Assembly (NCBI GenBank): GCA_900642245.1
Contig: CAAAJI010000036.1
Span: 139,969 to 203,968, forward strand
DNA: 64,000 nucleotides
Direction: 5' to 3'
Source: Fragilaria radians
Lineage: Eukaryota; Bacillariophyta; Fragilariophyceae; Fragilariales; Fragilariaceae
Shown here: one piece after another, positions 10,650-20,569 of the stretch
Layout of the letters: the number at the start of each line of letters is the position of its first letter
How positions within the stretch are numbered: the first letter of the stretch is position 1
Notes under the pieces: generated by a model
Seen by the model: the letters and a program-made list of their open reading frames with translations, nothing else
Database searches by the model: none
What the model was told of the DNA's origin: nothing
Position numbers and translations under genes: made by a program

Positions 10650-11621
10650 TCAATAGAAGGGTAGGAATCGTGCTAGAAAGGATGAGCCAAATTGAGAAAA
10701 GCCTTCGATTTCTTCCGGTATGGGCATCGGCCAAACCTGCGGGTAATGTGAACCATCCAATTTTTCTCCTGTAGTAACTGAAGGGTGGTGAAATCCCATC
10801 GCCTTTGCTTTGGATGACACGTAACGGATTGAGTATCGAAGCTTCTCTTCTTCTGTTGGGAGATAAAACTCATCACTTCGATGGAATATCTTTCGATCCC
10901 AAACAAGCGTATCTCCAGGGTCCATGTCAAAGGTAACGGAGACTTCATTCATTTGGTTGTGGCATTCCGGAGACACAATCTTCATATGGCAAGTGTCATT
11001 CTGAATCGCCTCGCGACAGTGTAGAGCCCAGTCTGCAGTATGCGACCCCTTTGCCAAGCGAATTCCTCCGCCTTCTTCAATTCTCATGGGACTTAATGCT
11101 ACCCAAAATGTAAGACCTGAATCACTGGCTGGCCAGAAAGCTCGATCATCTAAATGGTAACCGCAGCCTTCTCCAGCAGTGGGAGAGTGCAAGAAGACTG
11201 CATCTTTCAGAATTCGGATAGAAGATGTTTCTTCCAATAATTGAGCTGCCAGATGCCCCAGATTTGATTCTAGTGCGAATTGTGCAATATCGCGCTTCGT
11301 TTTCCATGCCTGCATAGAAATTTTATGATAGAACTTTCCAAACATCCAATCCGTCCAGAAAAAAGTTTTGGCAACTTTCTTTGAGCTGAGTTGCAATTTA
11401 GAGAGCGAATCGTCAGTTACTAGACCTTTGAATAGTAAATAACCATCGTCCTTGTATCTCAACATCTGATCTTCACTTATGTGCCCTTCCATTGACGGCG
11501 ACGGCAGACGACCTGCAGAGTATCCTAAATCTTCATACTTCTGACTCAAAGAAACCAAAATGGCCACAAATATGGGACAGAATATGATAACCAGCTTTCT
11601 TAAAACTGAGGCCAAAGACAT
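10650..11621 (-). CDS. PhyH-type Fe(II)/2-oxoglutarate dioxygenase with N-terminal membrane anchor
   Basis: Single exon, 323 aa. Residues 9-27 form a hydrophobic segment after a basic start, probably a signal anchor or signal peptide. From residue 47 the protein follows the phytanoyl-CoA dioxygenase family: a YKDDGYLLFKGLV entry strand, the metal-binding H-x-D at H156/D158 (GYHLDDRAFW), the GGGIRLAKGSH block, and a distal metal-binding His at 247 (DTLVWDRKIFHRSDE) followed by an Arg in LRYSIRY suited to 2-oxoglutarate. All expected iron ligands are present, so an active oxygenase is likely. The substrate is unknown; the family hydroxylates lipids, small metabolites and protein side chains. 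The N-terminal anchor suggests ER/Golgi or lumenal action rather than peroxisomal, and no PTS2 was seen. Confidence 0.86.
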   Translation of the reverse strand: MSLASVLRKLVIIFCPIFVAILVSLSQKYEDLGYSAGRLPSPSMEGHISEDQMLRYKDDGYLLFKGLVTDDSLSKLQLSSKKVAKTFFWTDWMFGKFYHKISMQAWKTKRDIAQFALESNLGHLAAQLLEETSSIRILKDAVFLHSPTAGEGCGYHLDDRAFWPASDSGLTFWVALSPMRIEEGGGIRLAKGSHTADWALHCREAIQNDTCHMKIVSPECHNQMNEVSVTFDMDPGDTLVWDRKIFHRSDEFYLPTEEEKLRYSIRYVSSKAKAMGFHHPSVTTGEKLDGSHYPQVWPMPIPEEIEGFSQFGSSFLARFLPFY

Positions 11622-13366
11622 CTTCTTGATTTTTTTTAACCTGTTTTTCAGCCGCTAAATCTGAATGCCGCGATCGAAGGATAATCTGGTGACACCAATT
11701 TTGATTTTTTAAGATTTAGTATTAACTTATACGTAGGTAGCATCATTCTCAAAGGGCATGTGACCAACTGTCTTATTTTCTGCATCGCAACCGAATGACC
11801 CAGTTATCATTAGCCTTAACTTATTGATCAATTGTCCAATTAACCATTATCCAGACAAGAATTGCACATGCCATCTGCCCGTCAGTTGATTTCCCGACCA
11901 GCTAATACTGAAAACATTTATGTATGGAAAATTGCTATCGATGTGTAAATTGTACAGTATTTGTTTACGATGAGTAAGAGATCGGTACAAGTAATAATGA
12001 CCATACCTTGATCTCGAAAGTCTTTTTGTCGTACTAGTACTTACACTGGCAATTGTTCCCCAATTGCAATTGATGACATTTACGCCAATGTAACGTTGCA
12101 GCCTCAAATTGTTGCACACAGAGGGCGGCCAAAGAAGGTTTGTTCTGCTCAAGATGTAGTACACATGCTCATAAAATGAGGACATGTGAGAGAAGAGAAC
12201 AAAGTGACGAGGTTGAACGTCATTAATAAATTTATTACGTACTCATTACACTTTTTCCTTTGTTCCGTACGAAATTGTAGATTAAGAAAAAGTAATATGA
12301 TTTTTCTATATTTTCAATACTAGAACGATTTTTGCAAATTCCCCATCTGTGTAAAGTAACCGATCCATGCCATAGTCATCCAACATTTTTAAACTGAAAT
12401 TTCAACGTTATATTGCAGTACATAGTGAAGAGCTCTTAAGAGTGATTTTAAACAGCGTTTAAAATGATATTTAGCTCAATAGACAAAAGATGTAACTGAG
12501 AGTATTCCTCAGAAGCGAGAAAGATCTTTCATGTTGTCAGCGCATAAATTTCATGGTCGAAAGTCAAATTTAAGCTGGTTTAAATATCATTACAAATACG
12601 GATCAAAAATATTGTTGAAACTTTAGAATGACTGATACCATATTTGTAATGTATGTGCCTCAATCTTTAACTTCCATGCTTTGGAACTTGTTCATCAGGT
12701 CATTGACATGATCATTGATTCCATTTATTTAACAAACTGGAAAATCTCGCCACCCTCCGTCAGACACAAACCCACTACAATAAGGTTTTCGAAAAAAACA
12801 TTGAATCTCCTGCAACATTTATTATTTGATTTTTGTTCACAAGTCCGCCATCAAACAAAAGCTCACGCGTCTCCAAGACCCTTTTGCATCACTAAGGTCA
12901 ATACTCATCTTTCATTTTGCCACTGTTGGCAAACGCATTAATATTCACCGCTTACGCGCCGTATCTCCACACTCCAATTAGCAAGTGCCATACCGTAAAC
13001 CGTCCAACGGTATCTTTAGTTAAGTGCTCACTAAGATCTGACTCAGATCTTCTTTAGTTCCTGAGCACTGACTCAGCATTAGATTGCCTATAGTCTTGAG
13101 ACTTCAAACTTTTTAATTAGTTAAAGTGAACAGAACAAATCTATTTACTACCAGCAACAACATAACGTTCACTTTTTGACAAAAGATTTGACTTTCCAAC
13201 AATTTTTTCTTTAAAACTTCCGAGTGTGAATTATCATTACATGTCACTAGCAATAATGAACTACATGGGGATTCAAAGCGCTTATCGAAATTTCTTATCG
13301 GAGAGGAAAAAGTCTGTTATAACAAGTATTCCAGGAAAGTGCATGAACAATTTGCTGAAATTTAGT
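11622..13366. other. Intergenic, with one copy of a dispersed repeat
   Basis: About 1.7 kb without a convincing gene. An open frame at 11847-12185 (-) shows no domain or plausible composition. At about 12415-12660 lies a sequence also found, diverged, at 57081-57330 (separate entry). Confidence 0.5.
12415..12660 (+). repeat. Dispersed non-coding repeat, copy 1
   Basis: Shares ordered words with 57081-57330: GTACATAG(T/A)GAAGAGCT, the GAAAGAT(C/A)TTTCATG block and ATCAAAAATATTGTTG. Spacing is similar and both copies have the same orientation. The copies are diverged and AT-rich with no open frame, so the family is unknown; it may be an old non-autonomous transposon. Confidence 0.6.
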
Positions 13367-14176
13367 TTAGCTAAATCTTGCCAAAAGTTCCTGCTTTTTA
13401 CGTTGTAGCATTGCCTCGGCAATGAACTCTGGCGAAAGTTCATGAAACGATGGATCAAAAATCCAAGATTTTTCTTCCTCGTTACGTAGAATTTCATTCT
13501 CTCTTTCTGAATCTTTGCCTTCGGCAACATCGTTATCAGATAGTTGCTGTTCCAATATTTGTTCTCGTTGAGATCTAAGCATTTTGGTTGCTTTCTGTTC
13601 TAGCTCCAAAAGTATACCATCTTCCTCTTCCCGCCAACCGAAATAATCAGGTGTTATGCGTTTGTAGATTTCGGCTCGATTTCGTTTGTTGTTGGATAGT
13701 CGATTTTGTTGTTGTTGTTGTCTCTCAAAGAGTTCTCGGACGCCGGGTAGATCCTTGGCAGCACCGTAATAACGATAGCCTCCAGATCCCATAATTGAAT
13801 TCATATCTCCCTCTCCCGTGACGGCATTCTCCATCTGTTGCTTTAGTTCCAATTGTTGAAAGTCAGGTCCTCCCAACTCCTTGATTCGTTTATTCCAATG
13901 ATATTTTTCTCGAATTTTACGATTTATTGCATCGTTTGTATCTCGAATGATGTGCTCTCCAAGTCCTGGATTTTGGATTTTGGCAATTAAATCGGATATC
14001 TCGCGCAAGAGTTGACGTCGGAAGCGTTCGGCTTCGTTGAGTGAGGAACATTCGGACGCTAGGGCAGGTCGTTTGTCGCGCGTCTGTGCCCCTGAAAATT
14101 TAGGTCTTGAGGAAGACTCCCTCATACTTACCCATTTGTTCATCATTGAATTGGCTTTCTCTTCAGGACGCGCCAT
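13367..14176 (-). CDS. ISY1: Pre-mRNA-splicing factor ISY1
   Basis: Single exon, 269 aa, matching the length of ISY1 proteins. ISY1 is a spliceosomal NineTeen-associated factor that stabilises the catalytic core around the first step. Conserved ISY1 blocks appear in order: MARPEEKANSMMNKWV at the start, RPALASECSSLNEAERFRRQ, EISDLIAKIQNPGLGEHIIRD, a HWNKRIKELGGPDF block, GYRYYGAAKDLPGVRELFE, and a DYFGWREEEDGILLELE block. A short Gln run follows the GVRELFER block. The C-terminal third is charged and coiled-coil-like, as in the family. The gene is divergent from the NDUFB4-like gene, with only 191 bp between start codons. Confidence 0.96.
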   Translation of the reverse strand: MARPEEKANSMMNKWVSMRESSSRPKFSGAQTRDKRPALASECSSLNEAERFRRQLLREISDLIAKIQNPGLGEHIIRDTNDAINRKIREKYHWNKRIKELGGPDFQQLELKQQMENAVTGEGDMNSIMGSGGYRYYGAAKDLPGVRELFERQQQQQNRLSNNKRNRAEIYKRITPDYFGWREEEDGILLELEQKATKMLRSQREQILEQQLSDNDVAEGKDSERENEILRNEEEKSWIFDPSFHELSPEFIAEAMLQRKKQELLARFS

Positions 14177-14367
14177 GGTGAATGTGAACTCACCTCAGGT
14201 GATATAAGACAAGAATATGAGAAATTGTTTCATGTGGCGGCTAACCGCTGTACTAGCACTTGATATATCGACTACTAGTACTAGACCTACAATCCGTAGC
14301 GTCAATGACACTAGTACCTTAGCCTTTGCAGGTAAACTGTTTACAAAACGCCATCGTTACTTTCGAG
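14177..14367. promoter_or_regulatory. Compact bidirectional promoter between ISY1 and the NDUFB4-like gene
   Basis: Only 191 bp separate the two divergent start codons, so both promoters must overlap here. The region includes a short palindrome-rich stretch (CTACTAGTACTAG). No named element can be assigned. Confidence 0.6.
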
Positions 14368-15000
14368 ATGTTGAAACCATTGTTGTTCCGCTCCTTGGCT
14401 CATCCTAGCGTTGTGTAAGTTTACCTCGTTTTCATATCTACGATGAAAATGTTTCACTGTTGTTTTTGGACTGAAATACAGGGGAGGGAAACAAGTTTTG
14501 TATATTGGTCGTGTTGAATTGTAACAAGAACCGCCTGTCAGAAAATCAAAATCGAGAAGTATCTCTCTACGAAAAATGCTATTCAGTGCATACTAGAAGA
14601 CCTTAATCTTTGGGGAAATATCTTGCATATTGTATGGTACTATTCTCTACCAATCATGCTATCACTCACCATCCTTTTTTATCATGGTTGACTTTACCTT
14701 CTTGTTTGTTTGATATTTTTTTCAATTCTTACTCTCTAAATTAAACATCCTCTTTCGATATCTTGAAGCTTTCGTCGCTCCTTGGCAGGTGGATTTCCTT
14801 CCAAGATGAAAGCCAAGAAGAATAAATTCGTAGAAGAATGGAATGGCATGCGTGAAAATACTGAAAAGCATTTTGAGGTAACTCAAGAAAATGTACCACA
14901 AATCATTTTGGCATTGATTGTATTTCCAGCCTGTATCTATTGGGGTACTCGAACCGAATTGAAAAATAGAGGTGACCGTCGTGTTGAGAATGTCGTTTAA
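14368..15000 (+). CDS. NDUFB4: Mitochondrial complex I NDUFB4-like subunit, two exons
   Basis: Exon 1 (14368-14414, 47 nt) and exon 2 (14769-15000) join in phase 2 across a 354-nt intron (GTAAGT donor, TTGAAG acceptor), giving 92 aa. Exon 1 plus the first exon 2 codons make a classic mitochondrial presequence: MLKPLLFRSLAHPSVV continuing into FRRSLAGG, with Arg, Ser and hydrophobic residues and no acids. The mature part (KNKFVEEWNGMRENTEKHF, then a single hydrophobic helix IILALIVFPACIYW) follows the short plant complex I B15/NDUFB4 protein, which has KNKFIE-W near its start. It should sit in the inner membrane arm of NADH:ubiquinone oxidoreductase. The exon 2 frame alone has no ATG before residue Met at 14805, which is why the split gene model is preferred. 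Confidence 0.72.
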
Positions 15001-15801
15001 AGAAATGTTGAATCATGATAAATAAATACTCTATGCCTTACCTTTCAAACTTTAGCCTACAATTAATTCTTAAAATGTGTAACGATCATCTTCCCATGAC
15101 ATGAAAGCGATAATAAAAAAGCTTCCAGCAAAAGAAACAAGCAAGCTATACTCTAGGCTCTACCTTTAAAAACTTGAGCTTCCAGTTCATTTCCACACTC
15201 GTAACGATCATCTTCCTCATGACTTGAAGGGGATAAAAAAAATAGTTTCCAGCAAAGGAAAACAAGCTAATTAAAGGTGAAAATATGTGTTTGTGTAAGG
15301 ATAATCTTGCCATGATATCAAAGCGATAACAACATTATCTCGTAGCAAAAGAAACAGCTGTGCGATATTCAACAAATACTAGAGTGAATTTAAATTTTTG
15401 TAATTGAGGGAAATAGAAATTGAATTTATTAATTTTGTACTTTTGCCTCAGAAGTACAATGCACATATACTTCGAAGCAAAATTGATGAGTCATTTCTTC
15501 CTAATTACATTCTCTTCATTCAACCGATATTTAATAACTTTCAGTCCAGAAATCAGGATGAAGAAAGGAATGAAGGACTGCTACCACTTCACTAAGCCAT
15601 ACTATGTCTCGCAAACAATTTCAGAAAGGAGAAAGCATTCCAAAGTGAAAGCATCAGCTATGGGTGCTGATGCAAAATGACTTAATAGTCTCACGATTCT
15701 GCATATTTGTACGCTGCATTCGATGCGACATAATCTATCTTCGAAATCGCTCATTGCCTAAAAGTCAAAGAACCATGAGTATATATGTAACACAACTTCA
15801 T
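15001..15801. repeat. Intergenic region with a diverged three-copy repeat
   Basis: Around 15081, 15203 and 15296 the sequence repeats a unit beginning ATCATCTTCC(C/T)-ATGA, then GCGATAA-like, then a CCAGCAAA(A/G)GAAA(A)CAAGC block. Spacing is about 122 and 93 bp. The rest of the gap holds short open frames without similarity. Confidence 0.65.
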
Positions 15802-18048
15802 CTAGGTTCCACGAAATGGTTGATAAATATTCTTCGAAGTTCCATCAAATGAATTTCCGTTCTTTTTGGCAGATATGCCCTGTATGATTGTCCATCTAGT
15901 GGGAGGATTCGGCATGCTTTCACTCGAGGTTTCTTCCTGATTTACAGGAAATCCAGAAAACACTGGGGTTGGAAACTGTTCTGGTGAAGATGGGGCTCTC
16001 TGCGGTGTGGACGAGAAAGAATTTGTAACGTTGATGGTGACGACAGGCGCAATTGTTTCAGATGGAGAATTCGGAACTGATGGTGAAAGATTTGAAGTCC
16101 CAATGTTGGAAGCGTCATCCAATGTTGCATTTGATATGCTCGATTCATCGCGAGAAGGATATCTTGTGGAAGGAGGATCTGAAATCAATGACATAGGATA
16201 TTCATACTCAGACAGGGTGGACACTGAGGGATCTAGTGTTTGGAGAATTTGAGGTGAAGGAGCTCGAGTTGCCATACTTGGAACTTGATCAATTTTTGGG
16301 TTCAATTCGAATATGTTTCTGATCACATACGATGGAGACGGTGAAGTGTAAGGTGGAAATGTTAAGAGTGGAAAGACAAATGGCGGATTCTCTTGAATCG
16401 AAGGCTCATTAGATAGCGGCATTCTGCTTTTTTCAATTCCCTTTGTTGGATGAAATGTTGGACGATGAGTCTTTTCCATGGTGGGCGATGAGGATGGTAT
16501 GGTTGAGGGAGATGGCGATGGAGGTCTGGAATTCACCATTAATTCGTAGGAATCTTTCGATTCCTCGTCAAATAGGGCGGATATTAGTATCACAAGTGTC
16601 GCAACTAAAATCATAAACACTACCCAGCCTCGACGTTCGCGACAACACTGATCTTGTTGATTACCGAATACAGCCATTCGTACAGATATATTGGACATAA
16701 CTGAAAAGTTTGAAGAATCGTATTTGTCGCTCGAACTAAATCTTGGACGGCGAAACATCGTATCATATTCTAGGGTTGTAATGCTAGCTTCACTTTGCAT
16801 CATGGAGCTAGATCGTGAAGGGATTTGCTTCCCTTCACTTGATTGATTCAAATTTTGATGATTGCTGTTCATTCCAATAGATTCGATGTCGTCATCCCGC
16901 AATGGCATGACATACGACAATGTGATATCTGAGGGGAAATTTGGATTAATCACAGCATCATCGATATCATTTTCTGTAAGTAAATATTCTTCTGCTCCTA
17001 TGGACTCGTCCTGTAACGGCAGGATATGAGAATCATCATGATAACATGTGAGAGAATCGACAGGTCTCCGGTCTTTTCCGCGAACTTCCTCAAACGCACT
17101 AACCCCCAAGACATTCAATCGAGAGTTGTCTGCATCCTCCCGAGCAGTATTAAGATTTGACGCATTTTCGTTATATTCAAATTCTAATGAAGTTGATTGT
17201 TCCAACCTATGCTCCTCCTCAAACTCTTTCTTGCTGCCACCAATGGGATAATCGATATTCTCAATGTCTACTGTAAGATTTTTATGATTGTTAGCTCCCG
17301 CTATACTTGGGATGCATGATTCGTTATCATCAAAGTCATTCGAGGCTTCAATTTTCTCTTGTGTGACTTCTTCACCACCATTGTCAGAGGAATACGGGAT
17401 GTCGTCCGCTGCGAAAGCGTTATAAAAATACTTTTCTAGCAATTCCTGTTTATCAAACGGATTTTCTACCACAATATCGCTATTGAATGAACTATTGAAA
17501 CTCTTTGTCCCTCGATTCTCGTAAGAATCACTGCCATCGAAAAATAATGAGGTTTGTGATGAATTAAGGAGTCGTTTTTGTCGCCGACGTTGTAGGTCCA
17601 ATTTTGATCTGCTAAGTAATTCCTGGGTAAATCGACTCATCTCATCCTCATCCTTGTTGTTGATATTCTGAACCAGCGGCTTCTCAAATTCTATTTCACA
17701 GCGAGATTCAGATTTTTCTGTCCTGCTTGGATTTACGTTCAGGTCTATTTGACTAGGGTACGTTGCAGTGGGATTTAAATTGTTTTCAATATCACAGCGT
17801 TCGCTTCTGAAACTAAAGAGCCCTTGACCATCTTCGTCGCTAGTATCCACTGATGAATCAGATTCAGCATGAGAGTTTGGAGATGATATTATGTGCAGTG
17901 TTTTCTCATTACCACTATCATGGTCATTAGGAATTTCGGTGGTAGGTATTTGGGAAAGAGCTGGACTCATAGGATTTGATACCGTCTTCATTAGTGCAGA
18001 GCTAATTTCTGTTGGCGCTCGACAACTCTTTCCAAATGATGAAATCAA
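15802..18048 (-). CDS. Single-pass membrane protein with Ser/Pro-rich ectodomain
   Basis: Single exon, 748 aa. About 470 residues, rich in Ser, Asp, Glu and Asn with no recognised domain, precede one transmembrane helix (about residues 473-493, GWVVFMILVATLVILISALF) directly after the basic RERRGW. The remaining ~255 residues are Pro/Ser/Thr-rich with PSPSPSTIPSSSPT and NEPSIQENPP-like patches, the linker style common in diatom surface proteins. The positive charges before the helix and the lack of a signal peptide suggest type II topology, with a long acidic cytoplasmic N terminus and an outside C terminus. No catalytic domain follows the linker, although in related diatom proteins such a linker usually leads to one, so the ectodomain may be truncated or purely structural. 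Function unknown. Confidence 0.75.
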   Translation of the reverse strand: MISSFGKSCRAPTEISSALMKTVSNPMSPALSQIPTTEIPNDHDSGNEKTLHIISSPNSHAESDSSVDTSDEDGQGLFSFRSERCDIENNLNPTATYPSQIDLNVNPSRTEKSESRCEIEFEKPLVQNINNKDEDEMSRFTQELLSRSKLDLQRRRQKRLLNSSQTSLFFDGSDSYENRGTKSFNSSFNSDIVVENPFDKQELLEKYFYNAFAADDIPYSSDNGGEEVTQEKIEASNDFDDNESCIPSIAGANNHKNLTVDIENIDYPIGGSKKEFEEEHRLEQSTSLEFEYNENASNLNTAREDADNSRLNVLGVSAFEEVRGKDRRPVDSLTCYHDDSHILPLQDESIGAEEYLLTENDIDDAVINPNFPSDITLSYVMPLRDDDIESIGMNSNHQNLNQSSEGKQIPSRSSSMMQSEASITTLEYDTMFRRPRFSSSDKYDSSNFSVMSNISVRMAVFGNQQDQCCRERRGWVVFMILVATLVILISALFDEESKDSYELMVNSRPPSPSPSTIPSSSPTMEKTHRPTFHPTKGIEKSRMPLSNEPSIQENPPFVFPLLTFPPYTSPSPSYVIRNIFELNPKIDQVPSMATRAPSPQILQTLDPSVSTLSEYEYPMSLISDPPSTRYPSRDESSISNATLDDASNIGTSNLSPSVPNSPSETIAPVVTINVTNSFSSTPQRAPSSPEQFPTPVFSGFPVNQEETSSESMPNPPTRWTIIQGISAKKNGNSFDGTSKNIYQPFRGT

Positions 18049-20569
18049 TCCTCCTTGTCAACTTTGTTGCGGTTGGATGTGACTTAAAGTCAGCGAATTT
18101 TACATTATGCTACCGGGTTTAAGGGATCGACATCGGTCGGCAAGCCAATTCGAATGGTAAAATACCGTTTTCCCCGAATGTTGTAAACGATTATTTGCGG
18201 AATCTTGATTCAAAACTTGGATTCTTAAATAAAAACTCTCTTTTACCTCAAGCTTTCTAGAGATTCTCCTCCAAACCGTTTTCATCTCCAAAAGAAGGGA
18301 AACATTGGATTATAAGGATAAGGATATCAAGGCCTACAAAAATTTCACGTCAAAAAGTGTTGTAATTGTTGAAGCCTCGAGTTTTTTTATTTAATTGTCT
18401 CATAGAGCAATATTACTTTTACTATCATTTTTTTCGGGAGCTCTTTCCTGATTTTGGTGAGGCTTTTATGTGTGCATTCATTTTTTCTCCTAAATTCCAA
18501 CATTTTGATATACCTTTAGGATACTTAACGGGATTACCTTTCAATATTCAAAACAGTTTAAAAAAACCAATAAAAGGTAAATCTAGGAATATCATGACAG
18601 AATGATATTTACAGCTTTGGAATTCTATTTGACTGTGAATGAAAGCCTTAACTATACTTGGGTTGGCCTTGGACGCCTTGACTTTATTTGGGACTTTTAC
18701 TTGAGGAGAGACATTGGACTTGAGACCACTTGACTTAATGAGGGGAATCAAAAAATGATGGCATCGGACTTGACTTGCCTTAATATGGTGAATGGCATGA
18801 CTGACATGAATGACATCAGACTTGACTTGACTTGACTTGATGAGTGATGATTGCCTTTACTTGAGTTCACTTGACTTGATGAATGACTTGACATGACTTG
18901 ATGAGTGATGTTTGACTTGTCTTGGCTTTACTTGACTTGAGCTCACTTGACTTATTGAGTTACATCAGACTTGACTTGACTTGATGAGTGGCAATAGACT
19001 TGACTGAACTTGACTTGGCGTGTTGTTGGTGTCGTACTTTACTTGTTGTGATGAGTGAAATTGGACCTTCCTAGATGGGTAGTATTATTTGACATTACTT
19101 GACTTGATGGCATCGGACTTGACTTTGATGGGTGGTAATATTTGACTCAACTTGACTTGATGAGTAGTAATATTTGACTTAGCTTGATTGATGGTTAGTG
19201 TTGGATTGGATTTGACTTGACTTGATGACATTGGACTGGATGTGCATTCACTTTGAGTCATGAATATGTTTAACGAAAAGGTTTAAATGGATTTTAAATT
19301 CCCTTTGGATATACACTTCAGTATCTGTTCGGGTAATTCAGGAATTACATTCGATTGTTTTTCTACATTCTTCACTTAATAATTGTAATCCTTGTGGGAG
19401 TACGCAAGAAACTTCTTAAGACTTGAAACATCTTCGTGCGAGAGAAGCAAGCAAAATCTTAAAAGATTGGCTCTATTTCTCCTGGGACATGAACAAGTGT
19501 AACTCTGCAGTTTAATTACATTGAACAATTGTATCGCATGGCAGGCTATAAAGCACAAGTGATTTTTAGCACAATAAAGACTAATGACGAACTATGGCGG
19601 ACAGGAGTCACCAGTGCAGAGTCAAACAAAACTCCCCATTGCCCTTTTTAACACTTTACCGTCTTTCTACAACCTGACTGCCAAATTTCCATTTCCCATT
19701 CTCTTTTGCTTCCATTAATTCAGCTCCTTACTTTCTGTCCACTCTTTACTTTGTTACTAATTCCTATTGTCTTTTGCTCGCCTAATTGATTCAGCTATTA
19801 TTTTTCACCTTATTGCTTTCATTCCTTTTAGACTTTACATATACTACTCTATATTTCACCAATAAATCAACTGAATAGTCTCAAAAAATTGTGAAAGGTA
19901 TTGGATCCGGTGCTGGAGTGTATAATGATACTTTCCCTATGTAAAAAGATTACTAGTGAATCATTTATCATAGTTAAATTTATGGTAGGCAAGTAATAGG
20001 ATAGCTTACTTTTTACAACCCTAGTAAATATAAGAATATTTTTATTCTACTTTATTTTTTATGCACAAACGGTACAGGACGTCTCCTTATACCGGCACAC
20101 ACACACATCTCCTTGAATAATACCTGAATAGTGTGCTGTTATTGCTTACAACCTATTGAGTTAGGGATTAGTTTCTTGATCCTTCAGTCAAGGTAGGTCA
20201 TATTCCATTGTCAAAATAAAAGGTAACTCCAAGGAGTCCGCTCTAAAGGATGGAGAAATGATGCTCGTGAGAAAAACGAATTGGAACCACTTTTCATTTA
20301 ATTGTTTCAACTGGAAATATTCCAAGTTTAAATTATGAAATTTACCATGCAATGTTTTTGATCATTACTAACATTATCATTCATTATTAATTGTGCACAT
20401 TCAAGTGGCACCATCACAACTGAATAATTGTTTGCAGTCCCAATTATTTTTTTGATGATTTTTGGTCAACAATTTTTTTTCTACCGATTCCACAATTTTG
20501 CTCTGACCAGATTTCATAGCGTTCGTAATGGCGATGTCTCAGCAAAATTAGAAAAGAACTTTGTTGTGA
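18049..20569. other. Intergenic, mostly non-coding
   Basis: A 2.5-kb gap with a degenerate simple-sequence array at about 18640-19260 (separate entry) and AT-rich sequence around it. Short open frames show no domain. The part just before 20570 should hold the glycosyltransferase promoter. Confidence 0.5.
18640..19260. repeat. Degenerate minisatellite of TTGACTTGA-type units
   Basis: Over about 600 bp the words ACTTGACTTGA, TTGATGAGTG and GACTTGACTT recur many times with irregular spacing, broken by point changes. It is an old, low-complexity array with no conserved frame. The plus strand is poor in C-rich words and rich in CTTGA. Confidence 0.85.

Noticed and set aside
11847..12185. 112-codon open frame on the minus strand
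   Set aside because: Composition is not protein-like, with no domain, no splice partner and no matching neighbour; judged chance in AT-rich DNA.
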